From the NCBI GenBank assembly GCA_945904955.1, contig CAMDPO010000010.1:1-64000 (forward strand): a stretch of DNA of 64,000 bases, read 5' to 3'. This DNA is from Rhizobium sp. Q54 (GTDB taxonomy: Bacteria; Pseudomonadota; Alphaproteobacteria; UBA2966; CAIVPW01). Under the pieces are notes generated by a model. It searched no databases and had not been told where the DNA came from. It saw only the letters and a program-made list of their open reading frames with translations. Positions 37,849 to 46,758 of this stretch are shown here, piece by piece. The translations under genes and the position numbers were made by a program. Within the stretch, counting starts at the first letter, position 1. The number at the start of each line of letters is the position of its first letter.

Positions 37849-38309
37849 CAAGCGACTCCTGGGATGGAAGGGCAGGCGACTCCGCCAAAGATAGGGAGTC
37901 CATGGCCGCATTACCATGATAGCCGGGCCGGCTCAGGGCCACCGTGCGGGCGTCCGGCCGACGCCTGGGTGCAAGACCTTCCAGCCCAGCGATGCGTCAC
38001 TATGTCGCAATGATGAATCGCCTTGAAAACTCTCGTTTTTCCGCCCTTCAAGAGGAAGTGCGCGGGACGGGCCGACGCCTGCGACACTAGGGAATGTGGT
38101 GCCTTGGGGACAGACCCTGATGTACTCTCGACCGCGGTCTGCCGGTGTGCCCTCGGGGGCGCGCCCGCGCGGACGTTGGCGGTCGGGCTACGCCCACGGT
38201 GGGGGTGCGGCAAGGCTGAGCTTGGGTCGAATCGGTGCGTCCGCTCGGGACGTGGCCGGCGGCGCAAGACCAAGAATGGTCAGCTCAGGACCAAGGGGAG
38301 AGGGCGTTC
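37849..38309. other. Long divergent intergenic region between tldD and ctaC
   Basis: 461 bases separate the divergent starts, the longest gene-free stretch here apart from the riboswitch region. Short frames at 38023-38313 and 38096-38326 have Arg/Gly-rich translations with no homologous look and are rejected. Near 38022-38052 an inverted pair CTTGAA/TTCAAG flanks a T-rich tract (ctcgttttt); the left arm resembles a -35 element but no matching -10 was found. A strong Shine-Dalgarno (aaggggagaggg) precedes the triple ATG of ctaC. The length suggests regulated oxidase transcription or a leader RNA. Confidence 0.5.
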
Positions 38310-39224
38310 ATGATGATGGTACGTAAGGCAGCGGGCGCTTTTGTGGCCGTTGCGGTCGCAATGCTGGCCATGGCCCGGTCGGCTCTGGCGCAGGCCGGGT
38401 TTGGTGCACCCACACCCTGGCAGATGAATTTCCAGGAGGCCGCCACGCCGGTCATGGCCGAGATCGTGACGTTCCACAACTTCCTGACCGTGCTGATCAC
38501 GGTGATCTGTCTCTTCGTGCTCGGGTTGCTCCTCTACATCGTCTGGCGCTTCAACGCGAAGTCGAACCCGGTCCCGTCGAAGAACACCCACAATACGATG
38601 TTGGAGGTTGTCTGGACGGTGATCCCGGTCGCCATCCTGGTGATCATGGCGATCCCGTCGTTCCGTCTCCTCTACAAGTCGGACGTCGTCCCCGACGTCG
38701 CGAAGGTTCGCGAGTGGTACCCGGAGATCAACGTCGCCGCGAACCCAATCGACATCAAGGCGACCGGCAACCAGTGGTTCTGGTCCTACGAGTATCCGAC
38801 CGAGCGCGTCCGCTTCGACTCGTTCTGCGGCATGGGCCCGATCGAAGGCGCCTGCTTCGAGCAGCCGGGGCCGCAAGGCGCTCCCGCCAACCGGCCGCGC
38901 CTCCTCGAGACTACCGAACACGTCTTGGTGCCGGTCAACACGCTGGTCCGCTTGCTGGTCGTCGGTCAGGACGTCATCCATGCGTGGGCGATGCCGGCGT
39001 TCGGTGTGAAGATCGACGCCGTGCCGGGCCGCACCAACGAAGCGTGGTTCATCGCAACCCGCGAGGGAACCTACTTCGGGCAGTGCTCCGAACTTTGCGG
39101 CCAGGGTCACGGCTACATGCCGATTACCGTCGAGGTCGTCAGCCGAGCCCGCTACGACGCGTGGGTTGGGCAAAAGCGCGCTGACCTAGCGGTCAAGGAC
39201 GGCATCAAGTTCGCGGCCAACTAA
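38310..39224 (+). CDS. ctaC: Cytochrome c oxidase subunit II
   Basis: 304 residues. Signal peptide (about 1-26, ending SALAQ), two membrane helices (about 50-75 and 100-120) and a periplasmic cupredoxin domain. The CuA site is intact: [12 protein letters not shown] with both Cys, His and Met ligands, plus [14 protein letters not shown]. The aromatic electron-entry block is [10 protein letters not shown] 25-residue insertion (about [12 protein letters not shown] to PANRPRLLE) contains two extra Cys. It accepts electrons from cytochrome c. Three consecutive ATG codons (38310, 38313, 38316) are possible starts; the first is used. Confidence 0.96.
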   Translation: MMMVRKAAGAFVAVAVAMLAMARSALAQAGFGAPTPWQMNFQEAATPVMAEIVTFHNFLTVLITVICLFVLGLLLYIVWRFNAKSNPVPSKNTHNTMLEVVWTVIPVAILVIMAIPSFRLLYKSDVVPDVAKVREWYPEINVAANPIDIKATGNQWFWSYEYPTERVRFDSFCGMGPIEGACFEQPGPQGAPANRPRLLETTEHVLVPVNTLVRLLVVGQDVIHAWAMPAFGVKIDAVPGRTNEAWFIATREGTYFGQCSELCGQGHGYMPITVEVVSRARYDAWVGQKRADLAVKDGIKFAAN

Positions 39225-39249
39225 AGATTTTGGGGCGAGGGAAACCAAC

Positions 39250-40848
39250 ATGAGCAGCGCATACGGCGGAGCGCACGACGCACACGCCCATCACGGCCCG
39301 ACGGGCTGGAAGCGGTGGGCCTATTCGACGAACCACAAAGACATCGGCACGATGTATCTCATCTTTGCCTGTATCTTTGGCTTGGTCGGCGGGTTGATCT
39401 CCCTGCTGATCCGGTACGAGTTGCAGGAGCCGGGCATGCAGCTCCTGGCCGAGGGCGACTACCACCAGTTCAACGTCTTCACGACCGCCCACGGCCTGAT
39501 CATGGTGTTCTTCCTGATCATGCCGGCCCTCATCGGCGGCTTCGGCAACTGGTTCATTCCGCTCATGATCGGCGCGCCCGACATGGCGTTCCCGCGCCTC
39601 AACAACATGAGCTTCTGGTTCATGATCCCGTCGGCGATCATGCTGGTGGGCTCGGTATTTGCGGGCGACGGCGCCGGTACGGGCTGGACGGTCTACGCGC
39701 CGTTGTCGACCTCCGGCCACTCGGGCCCGTCCGTCGACATGGCGATCCTGGCGCTGCACCTTGCCGGTGCGTCGTCGATCCTATCGTCGATCAACTTCAT
39801 CACGACGATCTTCAACATGCGGGCGCCGGGCATGACCCTGCACCGCATGCCGCTGTTCATCTGGTCGCAGCTGATCACCACGTTCCTGCTGCTGCTGTCG
39901 CTGCCGGTTTTGGCGGGCGCCATCACCATGCTGCTGACGGACCGTAACTTCGGTACCGCCTTCTACGACGCATCGCGCGGCGGCGACCCGATCCTGTACC
40001 AGCACTTGTTCTGGTTCTTTGGCCACCCCGAGGTGTACGTGCTCGTGCTGCCGGCGTTCGGCATCATCAGCCACGTCATCGCGACGTTCTCGAAGAAGCC
40101 GATCTTCGGCTACCTCGGCATGGCGTACGCGATGCTCGCGATCGGCGCGGTCGGCTTCATCGTGTGGGCGCACCACATGTACACGGCCGGCATGAGCGTC
40201 GACACCGAGGCATACTTCCTCGCGGCGACCCTCGTCATCGCAGTGCCGACCGGCATCAAAATCTTCAGCTGGTTGGCCACCATGTGGGGCGGCTCGATCG
40301 AGTTCAAGACGCCGATGCTGTGGGCGGTTGGCTTGATCTTCATGTTCACCGTCGGCGGCGTCACCGGCGTCGTGCTGGCGAACTCGCCGGTCACCACCGC
40401 GTTCCACGACACGTATTACGTGGTGGGTCACTTCCACTACGTGATGGCGATGGGCGCGCTCTTCGGCATCTTCTCCGGCTGGTACTACTGGATCGGCAAG
40501 ATGAGTGGCCGCCAGTACAACGAGACGCTCGGCAAGTGGCACTTCTGGTTGACCATGATCGGCGTCAACCTGACGTTCTTCCCGATGCACTTCTCGGGCC
40601 TCGCCGGCATGCCGCGCCGTATTCCGGACTATCCGGATGCGTTTGCGGGCTGGAACTACATCTCCTCGATCGGCTCCTACGTCGCGTTCGCGTCGGCCTT
40701 GCTCTTCGTCTACATCGCGATCAAGACGATCACGAGCGGCGAGCGCGTCGGGGCGAACTACTGGGGTGAGGGCGCGACCGGCCTCGAGTGGACGGTCGAC
40801 TCGCCGGCTCCGCACCACACCCACGAGACGATGCCGCAAGTTCGCTAG
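39250..40848 (+). CDS. ctaD: Cytochrome c oxidase subunit I (aa3 type)
   Basis: 532 residues, twelve helices. Haem a ligand [11 protein letters not shown], haem a3/CuB block [22 protein letters not shown] with the Glu of the D-channel (GHPE) typical of type A1 oxidases, AHHMYTAGM (CuB His pair) and [15 protein letters not shown] with the haem His ligands. This is the proton-pumping catalytic subunit in the inner membrane. It follows ctaC by 25 nt with a gggcgaggga-type ribosome-binding site and precedes ctaB, so haem O supply is co-transcribed. Confidence 0.98.
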   Translation: MSSAYGGAHDAHAHHGPTGWKRWAYSTNHKDIGTMYLIFACIFGLVGGLISLLIRYELQEPGMQLLAEGDYHQFNVFTTAHGLIMVFFLIMPALIGGFGNWFIPLMIGAPDMAFPRLNNMSFWFMIPSAIMLVGSVFAGDGAGTGWTVYAPLSTSGHSGPSVDMAILALHLAGASSILSSINFITTIFNMRAPGMTLHRMPLFIWSQLITTFLLLLSLPVLAGAITMLLTDRNFGTAFYDASRGGDPILYQHLFWFFGHPEVYVLVLPAFGIISHVIATFSKKPIFGYLGMAYAMLAIGAVGFIVWAHHMYTAGMSVDTEAYFLAATLVIAVPTGIKIFSWLATMWGGSIEFKTPMLWAVGLIFMFTVGGVTGVVLANSPVTTAFHDTYYVVGHFHYVMAMGALFGIFSGWYYWIGKMSGRQYNETLGKWHFWLTMIGVNLTFFPMHFSGLAGMPRRIPDYPDAFAGWNYISSIGSYVAFASALLFVYIAIKTITSGERVGANYWGEGATGLEWTVDSPAPHHTHETMPQVR

Positions 40849-40875
40849 AACACTGCACGCATAGTCTCAGGTGTC

Positions 40876-41811
40876 ATGAGTACTGCTCCGACGTCCGGAG
40901 TGAACGTTGTCCGCGGTGTCGCTTCCCAAGGTTGGGTAGGCGACGCCGCGGTCGGCGATTACTTCGCCCTGCTGAAGCCACGGGTGATGAGCCTCGTGGT
41001 GTTCACCGCCATCACCGGCTTGGTGATCGCGCCGGGCTCCATCCATCCCATCCTCGGCTTCGTCGCCATCCTGAGCATCGCGCTGGGCGCCGGTGCCTCT
41101 GGCGCGCTGAACATGTGGTACGACGCCGACCTCGACGCGCGCATGGCGCGCACGGCCAATCGTCCCATTCCTGCCGGCCGCGTGCCGCGCGGCGACGCGT
41201 TCATCATGGGCATCGGCTTGTCGGTCGCGTCGGTCGTCCTGCTCGGCCTCGCTGTCGATGTGACGGCGGCCGCGCTGTTAGCCTTCACGATCTTCTTCTA
41301 CGTGGTCGTCTATACGATGTGGCTCAAGCGGGCGACGCCGCAGAACATCGTCATCGGCGGCGCCGCCGGCGCTTTCCCGCCGATGATCGGCTGGGTTTCG
41401 GTGACCCACTCCATCGACCTCGGCGCGATCGTTCTGTTCCTGATCATCTTCCTGTGGACGCCGCCCCACTTCTGGGCGCTGGCGCTCTTGAAGAGCGAGG
41501 AATACGCGAAGAACGGCATCCCGATGATGCCGGTGGTAAAGGGTGTCGCCCGCACCAAGATCGAGATGGTCGTCTATAGCGTGCTGGTCGCCGCGACCGC
41601 CGTGGCGCCGAGCTTCCTCGGCATGGCCAGCATGATCTACGGCGCCTTCGCCGCGCTGCTGGGCGCCGCGTTCGTCGCCTTCTCTCTCATCGTCCTGCGC
41701 ACCACCGATCCGGTGTGGCCGAAACGCATGTACGGCTACTCGATCCTCTACCTGATGCTGCTGTTCGCTTTCCTGCTGGTGGAGGGCGGAGCGCAGGCTC
41801 TGGCGTCGTGA
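40876..41811 (+). CDS. ctaB: Protohaem IX farnesyltransferase (haem O synthase)
   Basis: 311 residues with about nine helices. UbiA-superfamily prenyltransferase converting haem B to haem O for the aa3 oxidase. Asp-rich motifs [19 protein letters not shown] and the [28 protein letters not shown] block identify CtaB. It lies within the oxidase operon between ctaD and ctaG. The stop overlaps the GTG start of the CoxF-like mini-protein. Confidence 0.97.
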   Translation: MSTAPTSGVNVVRGVASQGWVGDAAVGDYFALLKPRVMSLVVFTAITGLVIAPGSIHPILGFVAILSIALGAGASGALNMWYDADLDARMARTANRPIPAGRVPRGDAFIMGIGLSVASVVLLGLAVDVTAAALLAFTIFFYVVVYTMWLKRATPQNIVIGGAAGAFPPMIGWVSVTHSIDLGAIVLFLIIFLWTPPHFWALALLKSEEYAKNGIPMMPVVKGVARTKIEMVVYSVLVAATAVAPSFLGMASMIYGAFAALLGAAFVAFSLIVLRTTDPVWPKRMYGYSILYLMLLFAFLLVEGGAQALAS

Positions 41812-41939
41812 CGAACGAAGGGGACGGCCGCAAGGAAGTGCGGCGCCGTTCGAAGAATCTGGTTGTCGGCCTCGCGCTGGCCGCGTTCGTGATCTTGGTT
41901 TTCTTGGTGACGCTGGTGAAGTTGGGACAGCAGAACTGA
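41808..41939 (+). CDS. CoxF-like single-helix mini-protein
   Basis: 43 residues: a charged N-terminus ([12 protein letters not shown]) followed by one transmembrane helix ([23 protein letters not shown]). Small proteins of this form lie between ctaB and ctaG in rhizobial and rhodospirillal cta operons and are named CoxF. The GTG at 41808 overlaps the ctaB stop (GTGA) and the stop lies 2 nt before ctaG. The position and positive-inside N-terminus suggest an inner-membrane oxidase assembly accessory; its exact function is not established. Confidence 0.8.
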   Translation: MTNEGDGRKEVRRRSKNLVVGLALAAFVILVFLVTLVKLGQQN

Positions 41940-41941
41940 CG

Positions 41942-42547
41942 ATGGACAAGCAGATGGTACTTGCGCGCAAGAACGGCCGCGTCGGCGTCGCCTCCGCCCT
42001 GATGGCGGTGACGATGCTTGGCGTCACGTTCGCGTCGGTGCCGCTCTATCGCCTGTTCTGCCAGGTCACCGGCTACGGCGGCACGCCCCAGATCGCCCTC
42101 GCGGCGCCGGGTGCCGTGGATGAGCGCGCCTTCACGATCGTCTTCGACGCGAACGTCGGCACCGGCCTGCCGTGGGAGTTCCGCCCGGCGCAGCGCCAGG
42201 TGACCGTGCGCGCCGGCGAAGAGGGCCTCGCGTTCTACGTCGCCCACAATCCGACCGATCGCGCCATCAAGGGCCAGGCGGCGTTCAACGTGACGCCGCT
42301 CACCGTCGGCAAGTATTTCAGCAAGGTGCAGTGCTTCTGCTTCGAGGAGCAGCTGCTCGCACCGGGCCAGACCATTGATATGGGCGTGTCGTTCTTCGTC
42401 GACCCTGCGATCCTCAAGGACCGCAACATGGTCGACCTGAAGATGATCACGCTCTCCTACACGTTCTACGAGGTTCCCGGCCAGCAGGCCGGCCTCGCGG
42501 GGGCAGCAACTGCAGCGGGCGGAGTTACGCCTGCGCCGGTTCGCTGA
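41942..42547 (+). CDS. ctaG: Cytochrome c oxidase assembly protein CtaG (Cox11)
   Basis: 201 residues. One N-terminal helix (about 18-38) and a periplasmic copper-binding domain. Diagnostic: LFCQVTGYGGTPQ and the copper motif KVQCFCFEEQLL (CFCF). It delivers copper to the CuB site of subunit I. The tail after the domain is Ala/Gly-rich. It lies 2 nt after the CoxF-like gene and 42 nt before ctaE. Confidence 0.96.
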   Translation: MDKQMVLARKNGRVGVASALMAVTMLGVTFASVPLYRLFCQVTGYGGTPQIALAAPGAVDERAFTIVFDANVGTGLPWEFRPAQRQVTVRAGEEGLAFYVAHNPTDRAIKGQAAFNVTPLTVGKYFSKVQCFCFEEQLLAPGQTIDMGVSFFVDPAILKDRNMVDLKMITLSYTFYEVPGQQAGLAGAATAAGGVTPAPVR

Positions 42548-42589
42548 GACGAGGGACCACTAGTAGAGGCTCAAGAAGCGGGAGACGAC

Positions 42590-43420
42590 ATGGCACACGC
42601 GGGAAACCATCCGTACCATCTAAGCGATCCAAGTCCGTGGCCGATTCTCGGCTCCATCGCCGCGTTGGTGACGGCTACTGGCCTCATCTGGTTCATGCAC
42701 GACGTGACGCCGTGGGTGCTGCCCATCGGCCTCGTGCTCGTCGCCTATACGATGTTCGTGTGGTGGCGCGACGTCGTGAACGAGGCGACGCACCAGAAGG
42801 TGCACACCTCCGTCGTGCAGCTCGGCCTGCGCTACGGCATGGCGTTGTTCATCTCCTCCGAGATGATGTTCTTCTTCGCCTGGTTCTGGGCCTTCTTCAA
42901 CGCCGCGCTCTACCCGACCGACCAGATGGGCGGCACCTGGCCGCCGAGCTCGCCGGAGATCGGCGTCGAGATCTTCAACCCGTGGGGCATCCCGCTCCTC
43001 AATACCGTCATCCTGCTGACGTCGGGCGTGACGGTGACGTGGGCGCACCACGGCCTGCGTAAGGGTGACCAGCAGACCCTGATTCGCGGCCTGTGGCTGA
43101 CCGTGATCCTCGGCGCGATCTTCACCGGGTTCCAGGCGTACGAGTACATGAACGCCCCGTTCGACTTCACGGGCGGCATCTACGGCACGACGTTCTTCAT
43201 GGCGACCGGGTTCCACGGCGCCCACGTCATCATCGGCACCATCTTCCTGGCGGTGTGCTTGGGGCGGGCCTACAAGGGCCACTTCACCCCCGATCACCAC
43301 TTCGGCTTCGAAGCGGCCGCTTGGTACTGGCACTTCGTCGACGTGGTGTGGCTCTTCCTGTTCACCTTCATCTACTGGTGGACGTCGGTGCAGCCGAGCG
43401 CAGTCCTGGCGGCCCACTAA
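42590..43420 (+). CDS. ctaE: Cytochrome c oxidase subunit III
   Basis: 276 residues with seven helices. Family blocks: HPYHLSDPSPWPILGS at the N-terminus, FFFAWFWAFFNAALYP, GMPLLNT-like WGIPLLNTVILLTSGVTVTWAHH and GFEAAAWYWHFVDVVWLFLF at the end. Structural subunit that stabilises subunit I and lipid binding. Last gene before a strong intrinsic terminator, so probably the end of the main cta transcript. Confidence 0.97.
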   Translation: MAHAGNHPYHLSDPSPWPILGSIAALVTATGLIWFMHDVTPWVLPIGLVLVAYTMFVWWRDVVNEATHQKVHTSVVQLGLRYGMALFISSEMMFFFAWFWAFFNAALYPTDQMGGTWPPSSPEIGVEIFNPWGIPLLNTVILLTSGVTVTWAHHGLRKGDQQTLIRGLWLTVILGAIFTGFQAYEYMNAPFDFTGGIYGTTFFMATGFHGAHVIIGTIFLAVCLGRAYKGHFTPDHHFGFEAAAWYWHFVDVVWLFLFTFIYWWTSVQPSAVLAAH

Positions 43421-43432
43421 GACGACGGACTT

Positions 43433-43470
43433 ACGGGCGCGGGGACATCCCCGCGCCCGTTTCCTTTTCC
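43433..43470 (+). terminator. Intrinsic terminator after ctaE
   Basis: A perfect 13-nt inverted repeat, ACGGGCGCGGGGA (43433-43445) and TCCCCGCGCCCGT (43448-43460), is followed directly by TTCCTTTTCC. This is the clearest rho-independent terminator in the window. It lies 12 nt after the ctaE stop and 14 nt before the DUF983 gene, so it should end or attenuate the oxidase transcript. Confidence 0.85.
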
Positions 43471-43474
43471 GGCC

Positions 43475-43867
43475 ATGACCAACCCGCGTCCTTCCCCTTT
43501 CCGTACCGGGCTCACCTTTCGGTGCCCCGCCTGCGGCAAGGGGAAGTTGTTTTCCAAGTTCCTCACGGTGCACGAGAACTGCCCGGCTTGCGGCGTGAAG
43601 CTCGGTTCGGGCGACGCCGGTGACGGACCGATGGTGTTCGTCATCCTGATCCTGGGCTTCGCCGTGGTCGGCGGCGCCCTGGTCGTCGAGGTGAAGTACC
43701 AGCCGCCCCTGTGGCTGCACGCCGTATTGTGGGGGCCAACCATCCTGCTCGGGTCGCTCGCTCTCATGCGGTTGCTCAAGTCGCTGTTCTACGCCCTGAC
43801 CTACCACTACGACGCGCGCGAGCAGGTCACCGTCGAGCAGAACCCCAAGCCCAAGATCGAGCCATGA
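43475..43867 (+). CDS. DUF983 zinc-ribbon membrane protein
   Basis: 130 residues. Two CxxC pairs (FRCPACGKGKLF and ENCPACGVKLG) form a probable zinc ribbon in the first 50 residues, followed by two membrane helices (about 52-72 and 82-100). DUF983 genes occur in cta loci of alphaproteobacteria, commonly between ctaE and the SURF1 gene, as here. The function is unknown; a role in oxidase assembly is inferred from context. The stop overlaps the SURF1 start (ATGA). Confidence 0.92.
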   Translation: MTNPRPSPFRTGLTFRCPACGKGKLFSKFLTVHENCPACGVKLGSGDAGDGPMVFVILILGFAVVGGALVVEVKYQPPLWLHAVLWGPTILLGSLALMRLLKSLFYALTYHYDAREQVTVEQNPKPKIEP

Positions 43868-44586
43868 GCCGCGGCGCCAAGGCCGCTGTCGCCACCCTCA
43901 TCGCCCTGCCGATGTTCGTCGTGCTGATCAGCCTTGGCGTGTGGCAGCTACAGCGCCTCGAGGTGAAGGAGCAGTTCATCGCCCAGCGCGAGCGCGGCTT
44001 CGGCGCCGAAGCGATCGAGCTGCCCGCCCGCGACGGCAACCTGCAAGGCCTCGCCTGGCGCCGCATCTCGGTGAAGGGCCGCTTCGACCACGCCAACGAG
44101 TTCCATCTGTGGAGCCTGCGCGAAGGCCCCGGCTATGAGGTGCTGACGCCGCTGGTGCGCACGGACAGCGCCGCCGGCCAGGTCGTGCTGGTCGATCGCG
44201 GCTGGGTGCCCGTGGAGCGCAAGCTGATCGCCACCCGCGCCGAGGGCGCCCCCGCCGGCGACGTCACGCTCAACGGCTTCGTGCGCATCGATCTCGACGC
44301 GCGCTCGGCCGTCACGCCCACCAACGAGCCCGACAAGAACATCTGGTTCACCGTCGACTACGCGGCGATGGGCACCGTATCCGGCCACTTCCTGCGCCCG
44401 TTCGTGGTCGTCGCCGATGCCACCCCCAACCCGGGCGGGCTGCCCATCGGCACCGCCACGCCGCCCTCGGTGCCCAACCGCCACCTCGAATACGCCATCA
44501 CCTGGTTCAGCCTGGCCGCGGTTTTCGCCTTCATCTACGGATTGTCCCTCCGCCGGCAGTTCGCAGCGCCGGCGCCGAACGTCTAA
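43864..44586 (+). CDS. SURF1-family cytochrome oxidase assembly protein
   Basis: 240 residues. Two terminal helices (about 8-27 and 212-230) flank a periplasmic domain, the SURF1 topology. Conserved pieces: SLGVWQLQRLEVKEQFIA at the start, VLVDRGWVP in the centre, and NRHLEYAITWFSLA at the last helix. SURF1 (Shy1) proteins help haem a insertion into subunit I. Coupled to DUF983 by a 4-nt overlap. Confidence 0.94.
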   Translation: MSRGAKAAVATLIALPMFVVLISLGVWQLQRLEVKEQFIAQRERGFGAEAIELPARDGNLQGLAWRRISVKGRFDHANEFHLWSLREGPGYEVLTPLVRTDSAAGQVVLVDRGWVPVERKLIATRAEGAPAGDVTLNGFVRIDLDARSAVTPTNEPDKNIWFTVDYAAMGTVSGHFLRPFVVVADATPNPGGLPIGTATPPSVPNRHLEYAITWFSLAAVFAFIYGLSLRRQFAAPAPNV

Positions 44587-44597
44587 ACTCCGCGCCC

Positions 44598-46112
44598 ATG
44601 GGCGCGATCCAACCTCCATCGCCGGCCTACACCGCACTCGAAGCGCGCTTTCGCCGCATCGGCCTTCTGGGCGGCGTGCAGGCGTTCCTCGATTGGGACA
44701 CCGCCACCATGATGCCGCGCGGCGGCGCCGAGGCGCGCGCCGAGCAGCAGGCGGCGATCGCGGCCGTCGTGCACCGCGAGGTGTGCGCGCCGGAGCTCGG
44801 TGACCTGCTCGAACGCGCCGCGACGGAGTCCCTCGACCCCGGCCGCGCCGCCAATCTGCGCGCCATCCGTCACCGCCGCACCCATGCGGTCGCCGTGCCC
44901 GAGCATCTTGTCGAGGAGGTCAACCGCGCCACCGCGAAGTGCGAGATGGCGTGGCGCGATGCGCGGCCCGCCAACGACTTCGCCGCCCTCAAGCCACATC
45001 TCGAGGCCGTCGTGCGCTTGGTGCGCGAGCGCGCCCGTGCCAAGGCCGAGGCGCTGTCGGTATCGCCCTATCAGGCGCTGCTCGACGAGCACAATCCCGG
45101 CCTGACCGAAGCCACCGTCCGCCGTTTCTTCGACGCCGTCGAAGCGTTCCTGCCCGACCTCGCCCGCCAGGTGATGGAGCAACAGGCGCGCGAGCCCGCG
45201 CCGCTGGCGCTGCCCGCGCCTATCGCCGCCGACGTCCAGCGCGGCCTCGGCGAGCACCTCATGCGGCTGCTCGGCTTCGACTTCGCCCACGGCCGTCTCG
45301 ACGAAAGCCGCCACCCGTTCATGAGCGGCGGCGGCGACGACGTACGCATCACCATGCGCACCGATCCGAACGACGTCCTCTCCGGCCTGCTCGCCGTCGC
45401 CCACGAAACCGGCCACGCCCTCTACGAGCGCGGCCTGCCGGTCGCCTGGCGCTGGCAGCCGGGCGGCGACGCCGCCGGCATGGCCATGCACGAGGCCCAG
45501 GCGCTGCTGTGGGAAATGCAGATCACCCGCAGCCGCGCCTTCCTCGGCTACTTCGCTCCCGTCCTGCAGGAGCAGCTTGGCGTGCGCGCCCCGGCGCTGG
45601 CGGCCGACAACCTCGTGCGCGTCGTGCAGCGCGTCGAGCCCGGCATGATCCGCGTCGACGCCGACGAGTGCACCTATCCGCTGCATGTCCTCCTGCGCTA
45701 CCGCCTGGAAACCGCGCTGTTCGACGGCAGCCTCGACGTCGCCGATCTGCCTGCGGCGTGGGGCGATGCCATGCAGCGCTACATCGGCGTCCGCCCGCGC
45801 ACCGACGGCGAAGGCTGCATGCAGGACATCCACTGGATGCTCGGCAACTTCGGCTACTTCCCGTCGTATGCGCTGGGCGTCACCGCCGCGGCGCAAATGG
45901 TCGGCGCTGCGCGCAAGGAGATCGGCGACCTCGACGCCGCCATCGGCCGCGGCGAGTTCACCGGACTACTGGGCTGGCTGCGCACCCACGTCCACGCCCA
46001 TGGCTCCCTGCGCTCCATCGACGAGCTGCTCACCACCGCGACCGGTCGCTCGTTCGACCCGTCCGCGTTGGAAGCGCACCTGCGCCGCCGCTACCTGGAG
46101 CGCGCGAGCTAG
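44598..46112 (+). CDS. M32 family metallocarboxypeptidase (Taq/PfuCP type)
   Basis: 504 residues, the standard M32 length. Zinc motif HETGH (H269, E270, H273) within LLAVAHETGHALYERGLP, the downstream Glu in MAMHEAQALLWE, and the signature blocks HPFMSGGGDDVRIT and IRVDADECTYPLH. It removes C-terminal amino acids from peptides in the cytosol. It lies 11 nt after SURF1, probably a separate function. Its last 147 nt are overlapped on the opposite strand by an open frame extending from a cyclase relic. Confidence 0.95.
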   Translation: MGAIQPPSPAYTALEARFRRIGLLGGVQAFLDWDTATMMPRGGAEARAEQQAAIAAVVHREVCAPELGDLLERAATESLDPGRAANLRAIRHRRTHAVAVPEHLVEEVNRATAKCEMAWRDARPANDFAALKPHLEAVVRLVRERARAKAEALSVSPYQALLDEHNPGLTEATVRRFFDAVEAFLPDLARQVMEQQAREPAPLALPAPIAADVQRGLGEHLMRLLGFDFAHGRLDESRHPFMSGGGDDVRITMRTDPNDVLSGLLAVAHETGHALYERGLPVAWRWQPGGDAAGMAMHEAQALLWEMQITRSRAFLGYFAPVLQEQLGVRAPALAADNLVRVVQRVEPGMIRVDADECTYPLHVLLRYRLETALFDGSLDVADLPAAWGDAMQRYIGVRPRTDGEGCMQDIHWMLGNFGYFPSYALGVTAAAQMVGAARKEIGDLDAAIGRGEFTGLLGWLRTHVHAHGSLRSIDELLTTATGRSFDPSALEAHLRRRYLERAS

Positions 46113-46754
46113 CTCCGCCGCCTTCTTCTCTTCCGGCCACAGCCACGGCCGCAGCATTCCCATCGGCTTCTCGTCGATGGTGGCGACGCGCTCCGCCGTC
46201 ATGGACTGGCGCGCGACGTCGCGCGAGTCCTTGCGCTGCCGCTCCGGCGGGCGGCGGTCCTTGAGCCAATAGGTCTGCATCAGGCCCATGCCCTTGACCT
46301 CGACCTCGCCGCGCGGCTCGATCATGTGCTCCGTGGCGATCTTGTTCATCGCCGCCTCGGACACCTGCACCTTGCCGGGCTCCGACGTCGATTCCATGCG
46401 GCTGGCGATGTTCACCGTGTCGCCCCACACATCGAAGATGAACCGCCGCCGTCCGATGACGCCGCCTACCACCGGCCCGACATGGATGCCGACGCGCAGG
46501 CGCACGCTGATGCCGCACGCCGCCAAGAACTCGTCGCAGAACGCCACCATGGCGAGGCCCATGTTGGCCACGGCGCGCGTGAAGTCGGGGCGCGGGTCGG
46601 GCAGGCCGGAGACGACCATGTAGGCATCGCCGTCGCCGAGCAGTCCCGTCGCCAGCGTCCCCCAGATGCCGGCGGCGAGATGCACCGGCACCGCGCCCAC
46701 GGCGTCGTCGATGCGCAACCGCTCCAGCCACACTCGCGGCCCGACCGGACCCAA
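45966..46754 (-). pseudogene. Chimeric relic: ammonium transporter fragment joined to C-terminal half of a class III nucleotide cyclase
   Basis: Residues about 9-40 (VWLERLRIDDAVGAVPVHLA, then GIWGTLATGLL) match the late conserved block of Amt ammonium channels (IDDPVGAxxVHGxxGIWGTL). The frame then runs into GDAYMVVSGLPDPRPD, the centre of an adenylate/guanylate cyclase domain, followed by GIHVGPVVGGVIG, DVWGDTVNIASRME (transition-state Asn/Arg) and PRGEVEVKGMGLMQTYWL (to about residue 165). The N-terminal cyclase half with the first metal Asp and most of the Amt domain are missing. The only start is a TTG at 46754, five bases from the stop of the ABC exporter gene, without a ribosome-binding site. 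The tail runs antisense into the M32 gene. I infer an Amt-cyclase fusion gene shortened by deletion; an active protein is unlikely. Confidence 0.7.
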
Positions 46755-46758
46755 AGGT

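Noticed and set aside
38022-38052. Heat-shock-type promoter for ctaC
   Set aside because: CTTGAA resembles a -35 element, but no matching -10 occurs at a proper distance; kept only as an inverted repeat.
38023-38326. Two short frames upstream of ctaC
   Set aside because: Arg/Gly-rich translations without motifs; one overlaps the ctaC start.
45966-46112. Functional antisense extension of the cyclase frame into the M32 gene
   Set aside because: The translation past the cyclase domain is simply the opposite strand of the M32 coding sequence and shows no conserved features.
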